This document shows, piece after piece, positions 23,095 through 27,682 of a DNA stretch of 27,682 nucleotides. The position numbers and the translations under genes are program-made. Source of the stretch: Methanobacteriota archaeon (GTDB lineage: Archaea > Thermoplasmatota > Poseidoniia > Poseidoniales > Thalassarchaeaceae); NCBI GenBank assembly GCA_002727275.1, contig PBWO01000002.1, positions 50,565 through 78,246 of the forward strand, in the 5' to 3' direction. The notes beneath the pieces are model-generated. The model ran no database searches and had not been told where the DNA came from. It was given only the letters and a program-made list of their open reading frames with translations. Within the stretch, counting starts at the first letter, position 1. Every line of letters starts with the position of its first letter.

Positions 23095-23113
23095 TGAGTC
23101 CCAAAGGGACTCA
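23095..23113. repeat. Perfect hairpin/palindrome upstream of the sdh operon
   Basis: TGAGTCCC-AAA-GGGACTCA is a perfect 8-base-pair inverted repeat with a 3-base spacer. It lies about 44 bases before the sdhC ATG and just upstream of a weak TATA-like CTTATGAAA. It could be an operator for the sdh operon, or affect the mRNA 5' end of the divergent zinc-ribbon gene. Confidence 0.5.
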
Positions 23114-23157
23114 TGCAATCCCTTATGAAACTAGAACGATGCCGTTGAGCATCGGGG

Positions 23158-24033
23158 ATGCGGATGACTGAGGGCATCAAACTCCCGCTTCCGATGAAGA
23201 AAGGTTTCGGCGCTACTGATAGAGTGGATGCTTGGTGGAAAGGTCCTACCGCCATGGTAGCATATCTAGGGTTCATGATCGTCTATGCTACATGGCGCGG
23301 GATGATGGAGTCTGACTTCTGGTACTTCGAGGAATTTGGTAGGAGTGCGGGTCACCAGACGATGGCGATAGAGGGTCAAGGTAGTCACGTCCTCAGTCCG
23401 CTTTTTAGCCCGCTAATCATACCCGGAGAAGGTACGATGGGGTCACTTGTTCCGATGTGGTTGGCATGGATGTCACCGGCCATGTTCATTCTGATTTTCC
23501 CGGCCGGTTTTCGTGCTACTTGCTACTACTATCGCAAGGCGTACTACCGGGCTTTCATGCAACAGCCGACTGGATGTGCTGTCTCCAAGCCATGGGACGA
23601 GTACAGCGGAGAGACTGGGTTGCTAGTAGTACAAAATCTGCATCGTTATTTCATGTACGTCATGCTGTTGTATCTGCCAATACTGTCATGGGACTTCTGG
23701 CTCTCAGTCAACTTTCACGAAGGAGATGTTCATACATACGGAGTCAGTTTTGGATCGATCTGTCTGCTGGTCAACGTTCTGATGTTGGCTGGATATACCT
23801 TCGGATGCCACGCCTTCCGTCACGTCATTGGAGGAGGTTCAAACGACTGGACTAGTGGTTCTCTGGGCAAAATCAAGTACAGTCTATGGAAGCTTTCCAC
23901 GGGACTAAATGAGAAGCACAAGGAATGGGCTCTTTACAGTCTGTTCTGGGTGATGTTTACTGACTTCTACATCTATGCCTGCACCGATCCTATGTTTGGA
24001 TGGAATGACATCATTCTGTGGGGTGGCCTGTGA
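23158..24033 (+). CDS. sdhC: Succinate dehydrogenase membrane-anchor/cytochrome b subunit
   Basis: Anchors the SdhA/SdhB dimer to the membrane and passes electrons from succinate to quinone. The 291-residue protein has about five membrane helices (about 31-47, 98-118, 158-178, 198-217, 258-276) and histidines (H162, H192, H218, H222) that may bind haem. The segment FRATCYYYRKAYYRAF (118-133) is strikingly like the single large anchor subunit of actinobacterial Sdh1 complexes. One anchor gene with no sdhD fits a three-subunit complex. ATG 23158 and ATG 23164 are both possible; the second has GGGG further upstream. It is the first gene of sdhCAB; its TGA overlaps the sdhA ATG by one base (TGATG). 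Confidence 0.92.
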   Translation: MRMTEGIKLPLPMKKGFGATDRVDAWWKGPTAMVAYLGFMIVYATWRGMMESDFWYFEEFGRSAGHQTMAIEGQGSHVLSPLFSPLIIPGEGTMGSLVPMWLAWMSPAMFILIFPAGFRATCYYYRKAYYRAFMQQPTGCAVSKPWDEYSGETGLLVVQNLHRYFMYVMLLYLPILSWDFWLSVNFHEGDVHTYGVSFGSICLLVNVLMLAGYTFGCHAFRHVIGGGSNDWTSGSLGKIKYSLWKLSTGLNEKHKEWALYSLFWVMFTDFYIYACTDPMFGWNDIILWGGL

Positions 24034-25868
24034 TGACTGATGTGATAACCCACGAGCATGATGTGGTCATTATTGGGGCCGGCGGGGCTGGTCTGAGAGC
24101 GGCAATCGAGGCGAGTGCCGCTGGAGTCAGTGTGGCCATGATCTGCAAGTCGATGCTCGGCAAAGCTCACACGGTGATGGCCGAGGGAGGGGCGGCCGCT
24201 GCACTAGCTAACAAAGACCATCGCGATTCTTGGCAGACTCACTTTCGTGACACGATGAAGGGGGGCAAGTACCTAGGTGATTGGAGGATGGCTCAAATTC
24301 ACGCTAAGGAGGCCCCGGATAGGATTCGTGAGTTGGAACAGTGGGGTGCAGTTTTCGATCGAACCCCGAAGGGGTTGACTAGTCAACGCAACTTCGGAGG
24401 CCACACTTATCCAAGACTCGCTCACATTGGGGACGCTACTGGTCTTGAGTTGATTCGTACCCTACAACAGAAGGGTATCCACATGGGGATGGATGTTTTC
24501 ATGGAATTTACAGTCAGAAGGCTCTTCACTACCGATGGTCGCGTCTCCGGATGCTTCGCATACGACCGAAATGATGGTGCATTGCATGTATTCAAGGCCA
24601 AATCTATAGTTTTGGCAACTGGAGGAATTACACGCTGTTGGGAAGTCTGCTCAGGCTCCTGGGAGTATACAGGCGAAGGTCACGCTCTGGCCTACTGGGC
24701 GGGTGCCGAGATGGGTGACATGGAGTTTGTACAGTTCCATCCCACTGGGATGATATGGCCTCCTTCAGTAAAGGGAATCTTGGTCACCGAAGGTGTCCGC
24801 GGAGAGGGCGGTATGCTGACCAACTCAGAAGGTAAGAGATTCATGTTCAACTACATCCCTGAGATGTATGCCGATGAGTTCGCAGATACAGAAGAAGAAT
24901 CTCAGGCATGGGTGGAGGAAGTCATTTCTGGTAAACTCGCTACAAAGCGCAGGCCACCTGAATTGCTAACTCGTGATGTTGTCGCTAAGGCGATCAACAG
25001 CGAGCGTGATGCTGGCCGGGCTTCCGAACACGGTGGCGCTTACTTGGACATCTCATGGAGAACCGAAGAAGAGGTCAAGAAGAAGCTCCCTGGTATGTAT
25101 CACCAATTCATGGAACTGGCTGCCGTGGATATCACGAAGCAGCCGATGGAAGTAGGGCCCACTGCTCACTATGTCATGGGTGGCGTGAAGGTCGACCCTT
25201 TCACTCAAGAGAGTACAGTTCCCGGATTATTCGCAGCCGGAGAGGTCGCCACCGGACTACACGGTGCGAATCGCCTCGGGGGGAACTCTCTTTCCGATCT
25301 TCTCGTATTCGGCAGAATAGCTGGCGAGCAGGCCGCCGAATCTTCCAAGCAAATGACTTACTTCGCCGGAATCGATCAGTCCGACATTGACGATGCGATT
25401 GAAGAGACTCTGGCCCCGCTCATTCGAGAGGGAGGAGAAAACCCGGCTAAGGTGGTCAGCGACCTTAGAGAGATGATGCAGAATAAAGCTGGCATCATTC
25501 GTAATGGGGACTTGCTCCTAGAAGCCCTGAAGGATCTAGATGAGCTTGAACAGAGGGCTGCTGTTGTCTCCCCTGGTGGAAGTAGAATCTACAACCCTGG
25601 ATGGCATCAGGCCTTAGAGTTGGGCGCAATGATTGATGTGAGCAGAATGTGTGCTCTAGCGGCTTTCAGGAGAGAGGAAAGCCGGGGAGGCCATACCAGA
25701 GACGACTTTCCAGACCCCGACTATACCTATTGGGGCAAGGTGAACAGCGTGATCAAGCAGGCTGAAGATGGTTCGATGGACATAGACTATGTCTCCTATC
25801 CTCCCATTCCTGAAGAGTTAGAGGATCTGCTAGATGCAGATGACCTAGCTAAGGAGGGTAGGGCATGA
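24033..25868 (+). CDS. sdhA: Succinate dehydrogenase/fumarate reductase flavoprotein subunit
   Basis: Oxidises succinate to fumarate on a covalently bound FAD in the TCA cycle. The 611-residue protein has the dinucleotide motif GAGGAG (15-20), H46 in KAHTVMAEGG as the predicted FAD-linking histidine, H236 in HPTG and R256 in EGVRGEGG as substrate and proton-transfer residues, H379 in HYVMGGV and R414 in GANRLGGNS. All are in family positions. The ATG at 24033 overlaps the sdhC stop; an earlier in-frame GTG (24018) would extend into sdhC and is unlikely. Its own stop overlaps sdhB by 4 bases (ATGA), so the three subunits are made by coupled translation. Confidence 0.97.
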   Translation: MTDVITHEHDVVIIGAGGAGLRAAIEASAAGVSVAMICKSMLGKAHTVMAEGGAAAALANKDHRDSWQTHFRDTMKGGKYLGDWRMAQIHAKEAPDRIRELEQWGAVFDRTPKGLTSQRNFGGHTYPRLAHIGDATGLELIRTLQQKGIHMGMDVFMEFTVRRLFTTDGRVSGCFAYDRNDGALHVFKAKSIVLATGGITRCWEVCSGSWEYTGEGHALAYWAGAEMGDMEFVQFHPTGMIWPPSVKGILVTEGVRGEGGMLTNSEGKRFMFNYIPEMYADEFADTEEESQAWVEEVISGKLATKRRPPELLTRDVVAKAINSERDAGRASEHGGAYLDISWRTEEEVKKKLPGMYHQFMELAAVDITKQPMEVGPTAHYVMGGVKVDPFTQESTVPGLFAAGEVATGLHGANRLGGNSLSDLLVFGRIAGEQAAESSKQMTYFAGIDQSDIDDAIEETLAPLIREGGENPAKVVSDLREMMQNKAGIIRNGDLLLEALKDLDELEQRAAVVSPGGSRIYNPGWHQALELGAMIDVSRMCALAAFRREESRGGHTRDDFPDPDYTYWGKVNSVIKQAEDGSMDIDYVSYPPIPEELEDLLDADDLAKEGRA

Positions 25869-26632
25869 GTGATGAAGTGACATTCAGAGTCTTCCGTGGC
25901 GAGCCTGATGCAGATGGCGAGCCATTCGGAAAGATGGAGGATTACACTGTAGAGCTCGATGAGGGCATGGTTGTCCTCGATGTAATTCACAGAATACAGG
26001 CTGAGCATGCGCCAGATCTGTCTTGCCGCTGGAACTGCAAGGCGGGCAAGTGTGGCTCTTGCAGCGCTGAGGTCAACGGCAAGGCGAAACTAATGTGCAT
26101 GACGAGAATGGAGGATGTCCTCAAAGAAACTCCAGAGGATAAACCAGTCCTCGTCAAGCCGATGCAGGCCTTTCCACTCACTAAGGATCTAGTTACAGAC
26201 ACTAGTTGGGCTTACGAGACTGATAGGAAGATTGCCCCAATAAATGGCCCAGAAGAGCCCGACTGGGAGTTCAGCCAGCAAGAGGCAGATAGAATCCAAG
26301 AGTTCAGATCCTGTATAGAGTGCATGCTGTGTGTGAACACATGTCACGTTTTGAGAGAACATCAGAAGTTCGAAGAATTTGCTGGACCGCGCTTCTTCGT
26401 TCGCTTGGCTAATCTTGAGATGCACCCTCTAGATACCGAGAATAGAATTCCTGAAGTCAAGGATGACTTTGGAATAGGTTACTGTAACATCACCAAGTGC
26501 TGCACAGAGGTGTGCCCGGCTGGAATAAATATCACAGATAACGCTATCATTCCTCTCAAAGAGAGAGTAGTTACAGAGTACTACGACCCATTAGCCATGA
26601 TAGCAAGGAAGCTAGGCATGGGTCGAAAATAG
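25865..26632 (+). CDS. sdhB: Succinate dehydrogenase iron-sulfur subunit
   Basis: Carries electrons from FAD to the membrane subunit through three clusters. The 255-residue protein has the [2Fe-2S] ligands C58-x4-C63-x2-C66-x11-C78, then a C-terminal ferredoxin-like domain with C150-x2-C153-x2-C156-x3-C160 and C207-x5-C213-x3-C217-P. Together these account for one [2Fe-2S], one [4Fe-4S] and one [3Fe-4S] cluster, as in typical complex II. An extra C54 stands just before the first cluster. The ATGA overlap with sdhA and the palindrome that includes the TAG stop mark the end of the operon. Confidence 0.97.
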   Translation: MSDEVTFRVFRGEPDADGEPFGKMEDYTVELDEGMVVLDVIHRIQAEHAPDLSCRWNCKAGKCGSCSAEVNGKAKLMCMTRMEDVLKETPEDKPVLVKPMQAFPLTKDLVTDTSWAYETDRKIAPINGPEEPDWEFSQQEADRIQEFRSCIECMLCVNTCHVLREHQKFEEFAGPRFFVRLANLEMHPLDTENRIPEVKDDFGIGYCNITKCCTEVCPAGINITDNAIIPLKERVVTEYYDPLAMIARKLGMGRK

Positions 26633-26641
26633 CGTACGCTA
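26630..26641. repeat. Perfect 12-base palindrome at the sdhB stop
   Basis: TAGCGTACGCTA equals its own reverse complement and begins with the sdhB stop codon. It is the first of three inverted repeats in the convergent sdhB/MC1 gap. Confidence 0.6.
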
Positions 26642-26652
26642 CGCCACAAGGT

Positions 26653-26664
26653 GCGTTCGAACGC
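26653..26664. repeat. Perfect 12-base palindrome between sdhB and MC1
   Basis: GCGTTCGAACGC is an exact palindrome, 12 bases after the previous one. It may be a protein-binding site or part of a 3' RNA structure. Confidence 0.6.
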
Positions 26665-26675
26665 GAGACAAGAGA

Positions 26676-26705
26676 CGGAACGACGCCTAGAGGCGCTTTG
26701 TTCCG
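26676..26705. repeat. Compound hairpin over the 3' end of the MC1 gene
   Basis: An outer stem CGGAAC/GTTCCG (26676-26681 and 26700-26705) encloses an inner stem CGCC/GGCG (26684-26687 and 26692-26695) with loop TAGA. It covers the MC1 stop codon. No T-tract follows on either strand, so it is not a classical terminator. Confidence 0.5.
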
Positions 26706-26950
26706 CTCTTGCTTACGTTGGCCTTCTTGATCTTGGCTGGTAGCCATGCAGGGCCGTTAGCAGGCTTGTCAACCATCTCAGTCCAGCCCTTGAAGACGTG
26801 GACCTTGTTGGTCCCGCGCTCCCTGAGCTCTATGCTGGTGACTCCACGGGTAGCTGCCTTTAGGGCCGCTCCGCGTGGCTGCTTGCTTACGAATACCTGT
26901 GTGGTATCTTTTCCGCCTTCCATCAGTACGAAGTATTTCTTTCCAGACAT
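26687..26950 (-). CDS. MC1-family archaeal chromosomal protein
   Basis: MC1 is a small basic monomeric protein that sharply bends DNA and compacts the chromosome in Methanosarcina, haloarchaea and some marine archaea. The 87-residue product matches the family through KYFVLMEGG, then KQPRGAALKAATRG (23-36), IELRERGTNKVHVFKGW (40-56) and PAWLPAKIKKANV (67-79). Lysine and arginine are abundant. The ATG at 26950 is preceded 8 bases upstream by a strong GGAGGA (26959-26964), and an AGTATA box (27014-27019) lies in promoter position, giving a 5' leader of about 40 bases. High expression is likely. The gene follows the RAM-domain gene by 111 bases and converges on sdhB. Confidence 0.94.
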   Translation of the reverse strand: MSGKKYFVLMEGGKDTTQVFVSKQPRGAALKAATRGVTSIELRERGTNKVHVFKGWTEMVDKPANGPAWLPAKIKKANVSKSGTKRL

Positions 26951-26958
26951 GTAGCAAT

Positions 26959-27034
26959 TCCTCCGTCTCGTGGGCTTTCGAGAGAGATAATGAAGTTATG
27001 GGATGAAATTCGCTATACTGCGCCCCAATTGGGG
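26959..27034 (-). promoter_or_regulatory. MC1 promoter region: palindrome, TATA-like box and ribosome-binding site
   Basis: Reading toward MC1 there is a perfect palindrome CCCCAATTGGGG (27023-27034), an AGTATA box (27014-27019), a leader, and GGAGGA (26959-26964). The palindrome sits where a TFB-recognition element or an operator would lie, so a regulator could compete with TFB/TBP there. Confidence 0.5.
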
Positions 27035-27061
27035 GTTTTTCTGAAAATCCGACTGACTCAA

Positions 27062-27295
27062 TCACATTTCTGCGCAGGCTAGCGTTTTCGTGTTCGAAAC
27101 GCCTGGGATAGACCTGATTTGCTCAACAACACTACGTGCGATGTCCCCGATATCATCTCCTTCGACCTTGATTATTAGATCGTAATCGCCGAACAGAAGA
27201 TTGGTGTCCGAGACACAATCGAGTGATGCGGCCGCGTCGCAGACACTTTTCTCGTGGCCGGGTTCAACATTTACCAGCACATATCCAGAGGACAT
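27062..27295 (-). CDS. Stand-alone Lrp/AsnC-type ligand-binding (RAM) domain protein
   Basis: A 77-residue alpha/beta protein equal to the C-terminal effector domain of Lrp/AsnC regulators, without the DNA-binding helix-turn-helix. The sequence runs YVLVNVEPGHEKSV (5-18), then a middle strand NLLFGDYDLIIKVEG (32-46) with the conserved G-x-Y-D, and ends IRSIPGVSNTKTL. Such stand-alone RAM proteins form oligomers that bind amino acids and may modulate full-length Lrp proteins. The frame is open to an ATG at 27343, but those 16 residues do not fit the domain; ATG 27295 is preferred. MC1 follows on the same strand after 111 bases. Confidence 0.9.
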   Translation of the reverse strand: MSSGYVLVNVEPGHEKSVCDAAASLDCVSDTNLLFGDYDLIIKVEGDDIGDIARSVVEQIRSIPGVSNTKTLACAEM

Positions 27296-27362
27296 GCTCC
27301 TATCTGCAAGGCACTTGCGAATCAAGGTTCCCCAATTCCTCATGTTTCTGGCTTCCCGATGA

Positions 27363-27370
27363 TTAGATAT
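27363..27370 (+). promoter_or_regulatory. Candidate TATA box of the macrodomain gene
   Basis: TTAGATAT is centred about 28-29 bases before the ATG at 27396, the distance expected for an archaeal transcript with little or no leader. An AGGAG at 27388-27392 also lies 3 bases before the ATG, which is very close for a ribosome-binding site. Confidence 0.4.
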
Positions 27371-27395
27371 CCGATGGCCCCCTCCTCAGGAGCCT

Positions 27396-27682
27396 ATGGC
27401 AGAGGTCGTCATTGTTCGAGAGTGCAACCATGGGCAGGTTAGAGTCCTGTTTGGAGATGTTACTCGAGTAGAAGGAGATGTCATGGTCGTCCCGGCAAAT
27501 AACAGGCTTGCTGGCAGAGAAGGGCTCGATGAGCGAATGCATCAAGCAGCAGGCCCTGAACTGCGTGAGTTTTGTGCTGGAATTGCGAAAGAACGCAGGA
27601 AGGATAACCTGCAACCATGTGGAGTTGGAGAAGCTGTTACCACTCCCTCATTCAATCTTCCAGTCGAGCATCTTGTTCATGT
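27396..27682 (+). CDS. Macrodomain (ADP-ribose-binding) protein, truncated by window end
   Basis: Macrodomains bind ADP-ribose or its derivatives and often remove it from proteins, nucleic acids or O-acetyl-ADP-ribose. The 95 residues present run from the ATG at 27396 to the window edge with no stop. They show the family start VRVLFGDVTRVEGDVMVVPA (16-35), then N36/N37 in the ligand-binding position (PANNRLAG), a glycine-containing segment REGLDERMHQAAGPEL and the strand VGEAVTTPSFNLPVEHLVHV. The typical domain is about 170 residues, so roughly half is missing. Catalytic subclass (MacroD, TARG or other) cannot be assigned. It diverges from the RAM-domain gene across 100 bases. Confidence 0.85.
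   Translation, partial: MAEVVIVRECNHGQVRVLFGDVTRVEGDVMVVPANNRLAGREGLDERMHQAAGPELREFCAGIAKERRKDNLQPCGVGEAVTTPSFNLPVEHLVH

Noticed and set aside
23082..23276. 64-codon minus-strand frame over the sdhC start
   Set aside because: Antisense to sdhC with no domain; its region is better explained by the sdh promoter and the hairpin.

Overview
The window looks like archaeal chromosomal DNA, most consistent with a marine euryarchaeon such as Marine Group II (Candidatus Poseidoniales). The main evidence is an MC1-type chromosomal protein, a two-ring CDC48/VAT AAA+ ATPase coupled to a PRC-barrel protein, a stand-alone Lrp-type RAM domain, an NcsA/TtuA tRNA thiolase, heavy AGA/AGG arginine codon use, and several genes whose ATG lies about 27 bases from an AT-rich box with no Shine-Dalgarno (SD) sequence, as in leaderless archaeal transcripts. 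Bacterial-looking genes (threonyl-tRNA synthetase, TrhO, carbamate kinase, an HddA-like sugar kinase, an actinobacterial-type SdhC) are interleaved with these. The lineage is an inference; no rRNA is present. I found no tRNA, rRNA, CRISPR array or insertion sequence, and no gap longer than about 125 bases.

Layout. 1-533 (-): start of aspartate carbamoyltransferase, cut by the window edge. 648-6781 (+): an HddA-like GHMP kinase, a large surface-anchored class-C beta-lactamase-fold hydrolase, and a membrane protein with a regular helical repeat. 6782-10536 (-): TrhO, threonyl-tRNA synthetase and carbamate kinase, with an intrinsic-type terminator between the last two. 10590-12714 (+): COG3199 NAD-kinase-like protein, a thioredoxin-fold AhpC/TSA protein and a small membrane protein. 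12755-14126 (-): cupin and NcsA/TtuA. 14220-14447 (+): small membrane protein. 14444-18613 (-): tight operon of a DUF4350 protein, a DUF58 protein and a polytopic membrane protein. 18705-21178 (-): CDC48 and PRC-barrel. 21303-22949 (+): aldehyde dehydrogenase, facing a tiny zinc-ribbon gene on the minus strand. 23158-26632 (+): succinate dehydrogenase operon sdhC-sdhA-sdhB. 26687-27295 (-): MC1 and a RAM-domain protein. 27396-end (+): start of a macrodomain protein.

Themes. Central metabolism is represented by pyrimidine synthesis, succinate oxidation, carbamoyl phosphate/ATP interconversion and aldehyde oxidation. Translation is represented by ThrRS plus two uridine-modifying enzymes. Proteostasis and chromatin are represented by CDC48 and MC1. 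The least explained parts are two cell-envelope loci: the hydrolase plus the 62-residue-repeat membrane protein (1627-6781), and the DUF4350/DUF58/membrane-protein operon without a MoxR ATPase (14444-18613). The short region between sdhB and MC1 is unusually rich in palindromes. I saw no clear defence, secretion or mobile system; the best candidates for undescribed biology are the two envelope loci.
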